Source: Clostridia bacterium
Lineage (GTDB): Bacteria > Bacillota > Clostridia > TANB77 > CAG-508
Length of the DNA stretch: 64,000 bases
Direction: 5' to 3'
Assembly (NCBI GenBank): GCA_017528085.1
Contig: JAFXPH010000015.1
Coordinates: 34,748-98,747, forward strand
Of the stretch, positions 46,208 through 55,169 are shown piece by piece (the first letter of the stretch is position 1; every line of letters begins with the position of its first letter). The notes beneath the pieces were generated by a model. That model searched no databases, was not told the origin of the DNA, and saw only the letters and a program-made list of their open reading frames with translations. Position numbers and translations under genes: made by a program.

Positions 46208-46725
46208 TTCCTTAGCGCTTTATAATCTGGTAAAATACTTCCCACCAAACTCCAAAAATCTTTCGAATGATTCATGTATTTTAGATGAGAGAGCTCATGA
46301 ACAATAACGTAGTCTATTAACTCTTCTTTATAATACATGAGTTCTTTATTAATAGATATATTTTTATTGCTTGTACAACTTCCCCAAGCTGATTTCATTT
46401 TCTTAATTGTAACCTTCTTTGGATACAAATCTAAACTTTTTGAAAACTTATTAACATTAACTTTTATGTAGTTTAAAAATTCTTGATCAGAATATAAAAG
46501 AGTTCTTTCTTCCTTCCTATGTTCCTTGTTTAGCTGTTTTATTATCCAATCTTTTTTATTTATTAAAAAGTTTTCTATAAATCTTTTTGATGTCCTTTTG
46601 TTGCATGTTACATATATGAATCCATCTTTAATTCTTAAGTATACATTTTTAATATTTTTATATTCAATTACATACTCATATGATTTTGAGTCAATAGTTA
46701 TAAAACTTTTAGCAATCTTATTCAT
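46192..46725 (-). CDS. YgjP-like (DUF45) metal-dependent hydrolase
   Basis: 177 aa. The zinc site YVIVHELSHLKYMNHSKDFW (HExxH plus a third His ten residues after the Glu) is diagnostic for the YgjP/SprT-like group; MKSAWGSCTSNKNISINKEL just before it is the usual family block. Known: cytoplasmic zinc peptidase-like proteins of unclear substrate, sometimes next to restriction genes, which is not the case here. Monocistronic, divergent from the DUF445 gene. Confidence 0.85.
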   Translation of the reverse strand: MNKIAKSFITIDSKSYEYVIEYKNIKNVYLRIKDGFIYVTCNKRTSKRFIENFLINKKDWIIKQLNKEHRKEERTLLYSDQEFLNYIKVNVNKFSKSLDLYPKKVTIKKMKSAWGSCTSNKNISINKELMYYKEELIDYVIVHELSHLKYMNHSKDFWSLVGSILPDYKALRKELKR

Positions 46726-46828
46726 ATCTAAAATATACCACTTTTAGCTTACAAATTCCACATTTGATAACAAATTTGTTGATAACTTTTTGGATTAAAT
46801 ATATACTTAAATATGTAAGGAGAAAAAT

Positions 46829-47719
46829 ATGGATTATAGATTACTATTACATCCTCTAGTTGGTTCTGTTATAGGTTATGTAACAAACTTTATAGCAATT
46901 AAAATGCTATTTAGGCCAAGAAGAGCTTATTACATTTTATATCACAGAATTCCATTTACACCAGGAATAATTCCAAAGAATCAGGCAAGACTAGCCTCAG
47001 GAACTGCAAGAGCTATAACACATTCACTACTAGATCAACAAACATTTGAAAACACTCTTCTATCAGAAGATATTTTACTTCAAATAAAAGAAAATGTAGA
47101 TAATCTTCTAAAAAGCAATCCTAATGAAGAGTTTTCAATTCAAGATGTTCTTATTTCTAATCTAGATGAAGAGAATTATATTAAGCTTTATGACGAAATT
47201 AATAAAACACTTACTAACAATATTTATAAAACACTATTAAATTCAAATATAAGTGAAATAATAGCTGATAAATCAATAGATATTATTGAAAACAACACAA
47301 AGGGTTTAACAAAAACAATTTCAAAATCACTTGTTAAACATCATTCATATGAGATTAAAAAAGGAATTGATAATTATATAGAAAACAATGGTGAAGAAGT
47401 TATTAAAAATATAGTATCAAATGAGATTACTAAATATCTTTCAACTTCTAATATAACTATTAAAGATTATCTTAATAATTCTTCAATTGATATTTCTACT
47501 ATTGTTATTTCAATTTACAAAAATATTATTAAAACGAAACTTGCATCAATATTAGATGCCATCAATTTACAAGGAATGATTGAAAATAGAATTAATAGTA
47601 TGGAACCTATAGAAATGGAAAGACTAATTCTTTCAGTTATTAATAAAGAATTAAAGGCTCTTATTAATTTAGGTGCTATCATAGGTTTTGTAATAGGAAT
47701 TATAAATATATTTATTTAA
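46829..47719 (+). CDS. DUF445 family membrane protein (YheB-like)
   Basis: 296 aa. N-terminal [21 protein letters not shown] and [18 protein letters not shown] are the family hallmarks; a C-terminal hydrophobic helix ([15 protein letters not shown]) closes the protein, with a long helical domain between. Known: two-ended membrane proteins of unknown function in Firmicutes. AAGGAGAAAAAT site. Single gene. Confidence 0.88.
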   Translation: MDYRLLLHPLVGSVIGYVTNFIAIKMLFRPRRAYYILYHRIPFTPGIIPKNQARLASGTARAITHSLLDQQTFENTLLSEDILLQIKENVDNLLKSNPNEEFSIQDVLISNLDEENYIKLYDEINKTLTNNIYKTLLNSNISEIIADKSIDIIENNTKGLTKTISKSLVKHHSYEIKKGIDNYIENNGEEVIKNIVSNEITKYLSTSNITIKDYLNNSSIDISTIVISIYKNIIKTKLASILDAINLQGMIENRINSMEPIEMERLILSVINKELKALINLGAIIGFVIGIINIFI

Positions 47720-47722
47720 ATA

Positions 47723-47758
47723 AAAAAGAATGTACTTATTTTCAAGTACATTCTTTTT
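47723..47758. terminator. Bidirectional terminator
   Basis: AAAAAGAATGTACTT / AAGTACATTCTTTTT hairpin between convergent genes. Confidence 0.85.
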
Positions 47759-48095
47759 ATTCTTCTACATAATATCTATCTGTTCCAAGTTCAGCTTTAG
47801 TTACTTTTAAAATTTCCATCTCGTCATATTCATTTAAGTTATGACTTTTTAAGAATTCTTCTATATTTGGGTTATCTCTACCTATAATTCTCTTTTTAAA
47901 AAAATCAAATAATTCTTTATCTCTATATTCAGAATTTAACAAATCAAAACTACCTATTCCAAAGCATCCATCTGAAATAGCTTCTTTTAATTCTTTTTCA
48001 TCTATATCAAAAACAAATTCATCTTGATCTTTAAATAATTTTCCAAGTACATATACCCTATTTGATTTTCCTATCCATTTTAAATAAAGTACCAT
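47757..48095 (-). CDS. Uncharacterised protein, 112 aa
   Basis: Not recognised. MVLYLKWIGKSNRVYVLGKLFKD-type beta start, then an acidic part with LKEAISDGCFGIGSFD and a C-terminal strand TKAELGTDRYYVEE. The opening strands recall proteins with a HipA-like or HIRAN-like start, which is only a resemblance. AGAGGTAATT site; divergent from the HAD gene. Confidence 0.6.
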   Translation of the reverse strand: MVLYLKWIGKSNRVYVLGKLFKDQDEFVFDIDEKELKEAISDGCFGIGSFDLLNSEYRDKELFDFFKKRIIGRDNPNIEEFLKSHNLNEYDEMEILKVTKAELGTDRYYVEE

Positions 48096-48197
48096 AATTA
48101 CCTCTTTTCTTAAGTTATTTTATATTATCACCGAAAATAAATCAATTGATTTTAATATCATTTTATGATAAGAAATAAAACAGGTTAGGAGGTTTAT

Positions 48198-48770
48198 ATG
48201 AATAACAAACTAATAATATTTGACTGTTTTGGAGTATTAACTTCTGAAGTAGCTCCTATATGGCTTAGAAGATATTTTGACGATTATACTGCTGATAGAA
48301 TTCATCAATCTATTATTGTAGATGGTGATAAAGGAATCTTAACAGCAGATCAAGTATTTAAAGAACTAAGTCTAATTGTTGATGAACCAGCTGAAGACAT
48401 ATTAAACGACTGGATTGATATTGCTACTTTACATGAAGATTTAATAGAGTATATTAAAGTCCTTAGAGAAAAAGGTTTTAAAACTGCATTTCTATCAGAT
48501 TCAGCATATGGTTATACAAAAAAGATTATTGATAAATATAATTTTGAAGATTTGTTTGATTCAATTTTTGTTTCAAGCGAAATTGGTTTATTAAAATCAA
48601 ATCCAGAAACGTTTAAATATGTTTTAGATAAGTTTAATATTGAACCTAAAAATGCAATAATGGTTGATGATAGGAAATCTAATTTAGATACAGCTGAAAA
48701 AGTTGGAATTAGAGGAATACTTTATAAAGATACTCAATCATTTAAAGAAATAATAGAAACAATACTATAA
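48198..48770 (+). CDS. HAD-superfamily hydrolase
   Basis: 190 aa. Motif I FDCFGVLT (Asp9 nucleophile), motif II AFLSDSAYGY, motif III Lys in GLLKSNPETFKYV, motif IV IMVDDRKSNLDTAEKVGI. A helical cap sits between motifs I and II. Closest in style to the haloacid dehalogenase/phosphatase subgroup; substrate unknown. Strong AGGAGG site. Monocistronic with terminator. Confidence 0.88.
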   Translation: MNNKLIIFDCFGVLTSEVAPIWLRRYFDDYTADRIHQSIIVDGDKGILTADQVFKELSLIVDEPAEDILNDWIDIATLHEDLIEYIKVLREKGFKTAFLSDSAYGYTKKIIDKYNFEDLFDSIFVSSEIGLLKSNPETFKYVLDKFNIEPKNAIMVDDRKSNLDTAEKVGIRGILYKDTQSFKEIIETIL

Positions 48771-48804
48771 AAAAAAGCCACACTTATATGTGTGGCTCTT
48801 TTTT
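48771..48804. terminator. Terminator after the HAD gene, possibly shared with hsp20
   Basis: GCCACAC / GTGTGGC stem flanked by an A-tract and CTCTTTTTT; lies between convergent genes. Confidence 0.8.
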
Positions 48805-48815
48805 ATAATTCTTTA

Positions 48816-49256
48816 TTAGTTAATCATTATTGTTTTTGGTTTATCTAGTTCCTTATGTTCTTCTTTCTTTGGAACTTCAAGTCTTAAGATACCATTTTTG
48901 AATTCTGCAAAGATGTCTTCTTCTTTTACTTCATCTCCTACATAGAAGTTTCTTGAACATTCTCCATAGAATCTTTCTTTACGAATATATTTTTCATCTT
49001 TGTCATCATTAGATTCTTTCTCGATTTTAGCAGATACATTTAAGTATCCTTTGTCTAAGCTTAAAGAAATATTTTCTTTTGAACATCCTGGTAGATCAAT
49101 TTCTACCACATATTTGTCTTTCTTTTCTTTAATATCCGTCTTCATTAATTCTGTGCCAGGTTTAAAGTTAAATCTTGGTTCAAAAAAGTCATCTCCTCCA
49201 AAAAAATCATCCCATAAATCAAACTCATTTCTTCTTTTTCTAGGTATCATCATCAT
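48816..49256 (-). CDS. Small heat-shock protein, Hsp20 family
   Basis: 146 aa. Alpha-crystallin domain at about 40-135: YVVEIDLPGCSKENISLSLDKGYLNVSAK, FYVGDEVKEEDIFAEFKNGILRLEVPK (the GxLxxxxPK-type end), short C-terminal tail. N-terminal WDDFFGGDDFF is typical. Holds unfolding proteins for the ATP-dependent chaperones. Regulated: a CIRCE-type operator covers its -35 region, and the roughly 85-nt leader has a hairpin (49294-49322). GGAGTG binding site. Confidence 0.95.
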   Translation of the reverse strand: MMMIPRKRRNEFDLWDDFFGGDDFFEPRFNFKPGTELMKTDIKEKKDKYVVEIDLPGCSKENISLSLDKGYLNVSAKIEKESNDDKDEKYIRKERFYGECSRNFYVGDEVKEEDIFAEFKNGILRLEVPKKEEHKELDKPKTIMIN

Positions 49257-49293
49257 AATAAATCACTCCTTTTATAAATAAAATTCATTTTTT

Positions 49294-49322
49294 ATGTGTT
49301 GACACCATTTCTGGTAGCACAT
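49294..49322 (-). promoter_or_regulatory. Hairpin with GAAA loop in the hsp20 leader
   Basis: Minus-strand RNA: AUGUG, internal loop, ACCA, GAAA loop, UGGU, internal loop, CACAU. About 30 nt before the binding site. Possible leader control element. Confidence 0.4.
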
Positions 49323-49349
49323 ATTTAAAAAGTACTTTTCTATACTCAT

Positions 49350-49378
49350 AATATACCACTATTTTTTAGCAGTGTCAA
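49350..49378 (-). promoter_or_regulatory. Promoter of hsp20
   Basis: Minus strand: consensus -35 TTGACA, 17 bp, -10 TATATT (49355-49350). Confidence 0.8.
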
Positions 49379-49392
49379 TAGGAGAGTGCTAA
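49366..49392 (-). promoter_or_regulatory. CIRCE operator (HrcA) at hsp20
   Basis: Minus strand: TTAGCACTC - 9 bp - CACTGCTAA. Left arm is consensus; right arm differs from GAGTGCTAA at two positions. It overlaps the -35 box. Confidence 0.8.
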
Positions 49393-49420
49393 TTTTTTTA
49401 AAATTTTTTTAATAAAGTAT

Positions 49421-49450
49421 AAAAATAGCTCTAACAATACTGTTAGAGCT
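49421..49450 (-). terminator. Terminator after the GNAT gene
   Basis: AGCTCTAACA / TGTTAGAGCT stem with a 4-base loop, then ATTTTTA on the minus strand. Confidence 0.75.
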
Positions 49451-49454
49451 TCTA

Positions 49455-50312
49455 TTAAAAGTAATATCTTGTCTTCTTTTCTACAAATTTAAATCCAATT
49501 TCTTCATATAATTTGTTTCTTTCTTCATTAGATGAAGCAACATGAATTATGAAAAATTTAATTCCCTCTTTTTGGATATCCTTTATTGCATTGTACATAA
49601 GTATTTGTGAATAGTTATTGCCTTTATACTTTTTAGATGTTACTGCTGCACCAAATGCATAACCAGTCATTAAGTCTCTTGCAATTAATACTTGAGCAAA
49701 TAATTCTTTATTGTAATTTGTTAAAATGTATAGTCCTTTTTCTATGTATACTTCTGCCTTTTCTTGAGCAATCTCTTCATTACATTCTTCTTTTAATAGT
49801 TCTTCGTATACTACATATACATTTTCTTTTACTTTTTCTATATCTTTTGCTGTTGCAAGTCTTACTTTAAATCCATCTTTTAATTCTAAATCTTCATTTT
49901 CTTCTAATTTATCTAAATACAAAATATTATTCTCATTAGATCTTTTAATTGGTCTACCAGAACTCTTTTCATATTCTTTTGCCATAACTTCTGAAATAGA
50001 ATTTTCACCATATATCTCTGTCAATTCATATCCATAGTAAATGATATTTTTAACAACTAGCTTTGCTATCTTTACTGAATTGTTTTGAGTTGGAGAATAG
50101 ATTAATAATCCGTTTTTTGGAGTGTTAAGCATTACAATCATCTCAACATTTCCTTTTTCATTCTCTACTCTACCGAAAAGCCAGTCATCAGAGTTTTTAT
50201 CATCTTGAGCTAATATTCCTATGAATAAATCATTTTTCTTTTCTTCTCTAATAAGAATAGATAAATTTTCATAAATAAATTCTTGTTTTGAAATATATCT
50301 TTTAAATTGCAT
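49455..50312 (-). CDS. GNAT-family N-acetyltransferase with N-terminal extension
   Basis: 285 aa. GNAT domain at about 145-285: VRLATAKDIEKV, AFGAAVTSKKYKGNNYSQILMYNAIKDI (acetyl-CoA loop region, in degenerate form) and ERNKLYEEIGFKFVEK. The first about 140 residues are a second, poorly conserved acetyltransferase-like half. Substrate unknown. Monocistronic, divergent from the alcohol dehydrogenase gene. Confidence 0.8.
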   Translation of the reverse strand: MQFKRYISKQEFIYENLSILIREEKKNDLFIGILAQDDKNSDDWLFGRVENEKGNVEMIVMLNTPKNGLLIYSPTQNNSVKIAKLVVKNIIYYGYELTEIYGENSISEVMAKEYEKSSGRPIKRSNENNILYLDKLEENEDLELKDGFKVRLATAKDIEKVKENVYVVYEELLKEECNEEIAQEKAEVYIEKGLYILTNYNKELFAQVLIARDLMTGYAFGAAVTSKKYKGNNYSQILMYNAIKDIQKEGIKFFIIHVASSNEERNKLYEEIGFKFVEKKTRYYF

Positions 50313-50389
50313 TAAAAAATCTCCTTATTTACTTCACTTTTAATTATACAAATTTTAGTATTTTTAGTCAATAAACTCCCCATTCTCAT

Positions 50390-50418
50390 TTGACATTTTT
50401 TTAAGTAATATGTATTAT
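50390..50418 (+). promoter_or_regulatory. Promoter of the alcohol dehydrogenase gene
   Basis: Plus strand: consensus -35 TTGACA, 17 bp, -10 TATTAT (50413-50418). Confidence 0.75.
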
Positions 50419-50449
50419 GATATTATAAAAATAAGATGGAGGAAAATAA

Positions 50450-51613
50450 ATGGAAAACTATATTTTTCAAGCTCCAACAAAAGTGTATTTTGGTAAAGAC
50501 CAAATTAAAAATTTGCCAGATATTTTAAGTAATTTTGGAAAAAACGTATTACTTACTTATGGTGGAGGAAGTATAAAAAAGAATGGTATCTATGATAGAG
50601 TTCAAGAATTATTAAAAGATTTTAATGTATTTGAACTTCCTGGAATTGAGCCAAACCCAAGAATCAAAACTGTAGAAAAAGGTGCTGAAATATGCAAAGC
50701 TAACAACATCGATGTTATTTTAGCTGTTGGTGGTGGTAGTACAATAGACTGTTCTAAAGTTATTAGCGCTGCAACATATTATGATGGAAACCCTTGGGAT
50801 TTAGTTATAGATTCATCAAAAATCACTAAAACATTACCTTTAGTTACAATTCTTACATTAGCAGCAACTGGTAGTGAAATGAATAGTTCAGCTGTTATTT
50901 CAAATACAGAAAAGAATGAAAAAATCGGAACACATAGTCCTTTAATAACTCCTAAAGTATCAATTCTAGATCCTGAATATACATATACAGTTCCTGCATA
51001 TCAAACTGCAGCTGGATCAATTGATATAATGAGTCATGTTATAGAAAATTATTTTAATAGCACAGAAGGAACATATATCCCAGATAGATTTGCTGAAAGT
51101 TTATTAAAAACAGTCATTAAATATTGTCCAGTTGCTTTAATTGAGCCAACAAATTATGAGGCAAGAGCTAACTTAATGTGGGCTTCTTCTATGGCTTTAT
51201 CTGGAATAATTGGTACAGGTAAAAAAGGAAGTTGGACATGTCACTCAATAGAGCATGTACTAAGTGCATTTTATGATATTACTCATGGTATAGGACTTGC
51301 TATTATAACTCCTAGATGGATGAGACATATCCTTTCAGAACAAACTGTTAATAAGTTTGTAGAATACGCAATTAATGTATGGAATGTAGATCCAATAAAT
51401 AAAGATAATATGGAAATTGCTAAAGAAGGTATTCAAGCAACTGAAGATTTCTTTAATAGTTGTGGTATTCCAATGAACTTAGGAAAACTTGGAATAGATG
51501 ATTCTCTACTAGATAAAATGGCACATTGTGCATATGAACAAGGTCATTTCGATGACACATATGTTAAATTAACTGAAGAAGATATTGCTCAAATATTAAG
51601 AGATAGTTTATAA
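50450..51613 (+). CDS. Iron-containing alcohol dehydrogenase (butanol dehydrogenase/YqhD type)
   Basis: 387 aa. N-terminal FQAPTKVYFGK, NAD(P) loop AVGGGSTIDCSKVIS (about 96-110), TLAATGSEMN, and metal ligands in GSIDIMSHVIE and HSIEHVLSAFYDITHGIGLAI. Oxidoreductase for short-chain aldehydes and alcohols, mostly NADPH dependent; in Clostridia used in alcohol fermentation or aldehyde detoxification. Consensus promoter upstream, terminator downstream. ATGGAGGAAA site. Confidence 0.92.
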   Translation: MENYIFQAPTKVYFGKDQIKNLPDILSNFGKNVLLTYGGGSIKKNGIYDRVQELLKDFNVFELPGIEPNPRIKTVEKGAEICKANNIDVILAVGGGSTIDCSKVISAATYYDGNPWDLVIDSSKITKTLPLVTILTLAATGSEMNSSAVISNTEKNEKIGTHSPLITPKVSILDPEYTYTVPAYQTAAGSIDIMSHVIENYFNSTEGTYIPDRFAESLLKTVIKYCPVALIEPTNYEARANLMWASSMALSGIIGTGKKGSWTCHSIEHVLSAFYDITHGIGLAIITPRWMRHILSEQTVNKFVEYAINVWNVDPINKDNMEIAKEGIQATEDFFNSCGIPMNLGKLGIDDSLLDKMAHCAYEQGHFDDTYVKLTEEDIAQILRDSL

Positions 51614-51622
51614 AATCAAATT

Positions 51623-51655
51623 AAAAGAGGAAGATTTAATCTTCCTCTTTTTTTA
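51623..51655. terminator. Bidirectional terminator
   Basis: AAAGAGGAAGATT / AATCTTCCTCTTT hairpin with T-run; it overlaps the C-terminal codons of the convergent GIY-YIG gene. Confidence 0.85.
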
Positions 51656-51980
51656 TTTCTTCTAATTCTTTTTTACTTATTCTTTTATAGCTTTTATATT
51701 CTAATTTAGGTAGATAATCTTTAAAAAGTGTATTCTTTTTTATTATCAATTCTTTTTGTTCTTTTGTGATGTGTTTAAAATTATACTCAAGTTTTGAAGC
51801 AAGCTTTCTATCTTCAGATTTCCATGCTGCTTCCAAGTTAACTGCTGTATGTTTTTTAGTATATTTTGCACACTTTTTGGGATCTTTACTAAAGTGTTCT
51901 TTCATTCTTCTTGGAAGATCATTAGTTATTCCAGTGTACAAAGAATTATCTTCACATCTTATAACATAAGTAAAATACAT
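51636..51980 (-). CDS. GIY-YIG nuclease superfamily protein (YhbQ/YazA type)
   Basis: 114 aa. FTYVIRCEDNSLYTGITNDLPRRMKEH carries the two core motifs (YVI ... YTG) and the conserved Arg. Lys-rich C-terminus. Known: small stand-alone GIY-YIG proteins with probable DNA structure-specific nuclease activity. Third gene in cyclophilin - 126-aa protein - GIY-YIG. Confidence 0.9.
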   Translation of the reverse strand: MYFTYVIRCEDNSLYTGITNDLPRRMKEHFSKDPKKCAKYTKKHTAVNLEAAWKSEDRKLASKLEYNFKHITKEQKELIIKKNTLFKDYLPKLEYKSYKRISKKELEEIKKEED

Positions 51981-52000
51981 CTTTATCTCCTATATTAGTT

Positions 52001-52381
52001 TTAAGCTTCTTCTATTGGATTTGTTACTTCAATCATATATTCTTCTAGTAAATCAAAAGTTTCTGGATATTCATTCTCTCCCCTTTTGATTATCTTCTTT
52101 CCATCACCATAATATACGATTAATTTCCAAGTTAATTTATCTTTAGACTCTTCATCTGAAGTATAATCCATATCCCAATTTTCAATATGAACTTCTTTTA
52201 TTCTTTCAATAAATTCTTTATATTCTTCTTCAGAATATACGCAAACAAAATCACTTTTAGGATTTAGGTTCATGTTGTAACCTTTTTTATATACCTTATA
52301 GTCTGCAGGTATTTGCCATGAATCAGTTACAATAAGTTCTATTGCGTCAGAATTTAAAATTGCTTCTTCAACGTTTTGCAT
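52001..52381 (-). CDS. Uncharacterised acidic protein, 126 aa
   Basis: Not recognised. Alpha/beta, no membrane segment: AIELIVTDSWQIP, SDFVCVYSEEEYKEFIERI, KLTWKLIVYYGDGKKIIKRGEN, FDLLEEYMIEV. Looks like a small single-domain cytoplasmic protein. Starts 11 bp after the cyclophilin stop, with AGGAGGTG overlapping it, so same operon. Confidence 0.65.
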   Translation of the reverse strand: MQNVEEAILNSDAIELIVTDSWQIPADYKVYKKGYNMNLNPKSDFVCVYSEEEYKEFIERIKEVHIENWDMDYTSDEESKDKLTWKLIVYYGDGKKIIKRGENEYPETFDLLEEYMIEVTNPIEEA

Positions 52382-52392
52382 AAAAACACCTC

Positions 52393-52947
52393 CTATAGCT
52401 TGTTTGGCTTATCATATACTCTTCCAAAAGTATCAACTGTTACTTTTTCCATAACAGGAGGATCAACTGGTCTATCTTTTCCTCCACCAAATGGACTTCT
52501 TGTTATAACTCTTGTTTTTTCAATTTTATCTACTTCATCCATTCCTTCGATTACTCTACCAAATGCGGCATAATCTCCATCTAAGAAATCAGAATCTTTA
52601 GTTACTATAAAGAATTGTGAGCCTGCACTATCATATGATCTAGGGCTTCTTGCCATTGAAATAACTCCTCTTGTGTGAGATATATGATTCTCTATTCCGT
52701 TATTTGCAAACTCTCCTTTTATTGCATAACCTGGTCCACCCATTCCAGTTCCTTCTGGATCTCCACCTTGAATCATGAAACCTGGAATTGTTCTATGGAA
52801 AATTAATCCATCATAAAAACCTTCTTGAACTAAAGAAATAAAGTTATTAACTGTTTCTTTTGCTTCATCAGGATATAACTCAATTAAAATATTTCCACCG
52901 TCTTTAATCTTAATTGTTACTAGTGGATATAAACCTTTATCTTCCAT
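52393..52947 (-). CDS. Cyclophilin-type peptidyl-prolyl isomerase
   Basis: 184 aa. FYDGLIFHRTIPGFMIQGGDPEGTG and SAGSQFFI make up the active site (FHRxxxxFMxQGG). No signal peptide, so cytoplasmic. Folds proline-containing substrates. AGGAGGTAGTT site. First gene of a three-gene operon. Confidence 0.95.
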   Translation of the reverse strand: MEDKGLYPLVTIKIKDGGNILIELYPDEAKETVNNFISLVQEGFYDGLIFHRTIPGFMIQGGDPEGTGMGGPGYAIKGEFANNGIENHISHTRGVISMARSPRSYDSAGSQFFIVTKDSDFLDGDYAAFGRVIEGMDEVDKIEKTRVITRSPFGGGKDRPVDPPVMEKVTVDTFGRVYDKPNKL

Positions 52948-52965
52948 AACTACCTCCTACTATAC

Positions 52966-53003
52966 AAAAAGCGCACTTTAAGCAAAGACTAAAGTGCGCT
53001 TTA
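52966..53003 (-). terminator. Terminator after the 56-aa membrane protein gene
   Basis: AAAGCGCACTTTA / TAAAGTGCGCTTT stem. On the minus strand it ends in TTTTTGTATA. Confidence 0.8.
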
Positions 53004-53006
53004 ATT

Positions 53007-53177
53007 CTAATCTTTTCTTCCAACAACCTCAAATAACATCTTGCTATTTTCGATGCCAAACTTATTTACTTCATTTAATTTTCTAAGTTCTTTATACTTT
53101 TTTCTATTTGTTGAAATTTCTATTACTAAGCTAAAAATTATTACATATAAAACACTTATAATAAGAATATTTGTCAT
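53007..53177 (-). CDS. Small single-pass membrane protein, 56 aa
   Basis: A short gene downstream of htpG: MTNILIISVLYVIIFSLVIE forms one membrane helix, then a basic tail with RKKYKELRKLNEV. GAGGAAAAAG site 5 bp before the ATG and its own terminator directly after the stop support translation. Function unknown. Possibly co-transcribed with htpG, whose stop is 53 bp upstream. Confidence 0.65.
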   Translation of the reverse strand: MTNILIISVLYVIIFSLVIEISTNRKKYKELRKLNEVNKFGIENSKMLFEVVGRKD

Positions 53178-53230
53178 AACTTTTTCCTCTTTATGAGCTT
53201 ATATTATCATACTAGAATTTTTATTGCAAA

Positions 53231-55114
53231 CTATTTTGCAATAAACTTACAAATCAAATTACTAATCTCAACTGGATTATCTATTGATAGTCCTTCAATT
53301 AGTCTAGCTTCTGAATATAATACTTTTGCATAATCCTTTAAGTCTTCTTTAGATTCCTTAAATAAGTCTTGAATTTTTTTAGCTATTGGATGAGACTCAT
53401 TTATTTCAAGAACAAGTTTTGGTTTTACTTTGTTATTTGGATCATTTACAGAGTTAATAACTTTACTCATTTCAATTGATATTTGTCCTTCAGTTGTTAA
53501 ACATACTGGATGATTTTTAAGCCTATTTGTAAATCTAATAACTTCAACTTCTGGTATTGCTTCTTTCATCACTGTGAACATTTCTTTGTTGTCTTCATTT
53601 AACTTCTTTGTTGCCTCTTTTTCTTCTTCACTTCCTAAGTCAATTTCTTCAGTAGCAACATTAGTAAATTTCTTTCCTTCATATGCAAGTAATATTTGGA
53701 AAACAAATTCATCAATTGGATCTTTTAAATATAGAATCTCATAGTTCTTCTCTTCAATTTTTTCAACTTGAGGTAATTTAGCAATATTTTCATAAGAGTC
53801 ACCACAAGCGTAGTAAATTGCTTTTTGATCTTCTGGCATTCTTGAAACATATTCTTTAAGTGTTACTAATTTCTTTTCACTTGAAGAATAAAATTCTAGC
53901 AAATCTTTTAATTCAGCTTGGTTTGCTCCAAAGTTTGAATATGTACCTACTTTTAATGGAATACCAAAGTTTTCAAAGAATTTATCATATTCTGATCTAT
54001 TATTTGCAAGCATATTCTCAAGTTCACTCTTGATTTTACTTCCAATATTCTTTTGAATAGCTTTTAATTGTCTATCATGTTGAAGAATCTCTCTTGAAAT
54101 ATTAAGTGATAAATCATCACTATCTACTAATCCTTTTACAAACCCAAAATAGTCTGGAAGAAGTTCTTCACAGTTTTCCATTATCAAAACACCATTTGAA
54201 TATAGTTTTAATCCTGGTTTATACTCTCCTGTTCTGTATTCATATGGGATTTTTGAAGGGATGAATAATAATGCTGTATATGAAAGCATACCTTCAACTT
54301 TTGTATGAATTATTTTTTGTGGTTTTTCAAAGTCATAGAATTTATCTGCATAGAAAGAATTATATTCTTCATCTTTAATATCACTTTTGTTTCTTTTCCA
54401 TAGAGGAATCATGCTATTTAGTATTTCTGTTGTAACTTTTTCTTCATATTCATTTTCTTTTCCCTCTACTTTACTTCTATGAGAAACATCCATCTTAATA
54501 GGATAGTGAATATAATCAGAATACTTTCTTACTATTGCTTTGATGTTATAGATATCTAAGAACTCATCATATGATTCTTCATCTGTATTATCCTTTAAAG
54601 TAAGAATAATTTCTGTTCCTACATCATCTTTTTGGCACTCTTCAATAGTGTATCCTTCTACACCTTCTGATTTCCATTCATATGCCACATCAGATCCTTG
54701 TTTTTTAGATCTAACTACAACACTTTTTGCAACCATAAATGAAGAATAGAATCCTACACCGAATTGTCCAATTATATTAACATCTTCTTTTTCTTCCATT
54801 TTATCCTTGAATAAAAGTGATCCACTTTTAGCAATAGTACCTAGGTTTGAATCAAGTTCATCTTTATCCATACCGATACCATTATCAGAAACAATTAATT
54901 CTCTCTTGTCTTTATCTACTTTTATCCATATTTCTAAATCATCTTTATTAACCTTTACATCTTTGTTTGTTAAAGACTCATAGTATCTTTTGTCAATAGC
55001 ATCACTTGCATTAGAAATTAATTCTCTTAAGAATATCTCTCTATTTGTATAAATAGAGTTAATCATAAGATCAAGTAATCTTCTTGACTCTGCTTTAAAT
55101 TCTTTTTTCTTCAT
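53231..55114 (-). CDS. htpG: Hsp90-family chaperone HtpG
   Basis: 627 aa, full length. GHKL ATPase motifs: ELISNASDAIDK, VSDNGIGM, GTIAKSG, IGQFGVGFYSSFMVA. Middle domain WKRNKSDI and a C-terminal dimerisation part follow. Cytoplasmic ATP-dependent chaperone. Its promoter has a consensus -35/-10 and an overlapping CIRCE-type operator, like hsp20 in this window. AGAGGTG site. Confidence 0.97.
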   Translation of the reverse strand: MKKKEFKAESRRLLDLMINSIYTNREIFLRELISNASDAIDKRYYESLTNKDVKVNKDDLEIWIKVDKDKRELIVSDNGIGMDKDELDSNLGTIAKSGSLLFKDKMEEKEDVNIIGQFGVGFYSSFMVAKSVVVRSKKQGSDVAYEWKSEGVEGYTIEECQKDDVGTEIILTLKDNTDEESYDEFLDIYNIKAIVRKYSDYIHYPIKMDVSHRSKVEGKENEYEEKVTTEILNSMIPLWKRNKSDIKDEEYNSFYADKFYDFEKPQKIIHTKVEGMLSYTALLFIPSKIPYEYRTGEYKPGLKLYSNGVLIMENCEELLPDYFGFVKGLVDSDDLSLNISREILQHDRQLKAIQKNIGSKIKSELENMLANNRSEYDKFFENFGIPLKVGTYSNFGANQAELKDLLEFYSSSEKKLVTLKEYVSRMPEDQKAIYYACGDSYENIAKLPQVEKIEEKNYEILYLKDPIDEFVFQILLAYEGKKFTNVATEEIDLGSEEEKEATKKLNEDNKEMFTVMKEAIPEVEVIRFTNRLKNHPVCLTTEGQISIEMSKVINSVNDPNNKVKPKLVLEINESHPIAKKIQDLFKESKEDLKDYAKVLYSEARLIEGLSIDNPVEISNLICKFIAK

Positions 55115-55140
55115 AAAAACACCTCTTTTTCTCGAAGAGA

Positions 55141-55169
55141 ATTATATATCTCTTTTTTAGCAATGTCAA
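55141..55169 (-). promoter_or_regulatory. Promoter of htpG
   Basis: Minus strand: TTGACA, 17 bp, TATAAT (55146-55141): full consensus. Confidence 0.85.
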
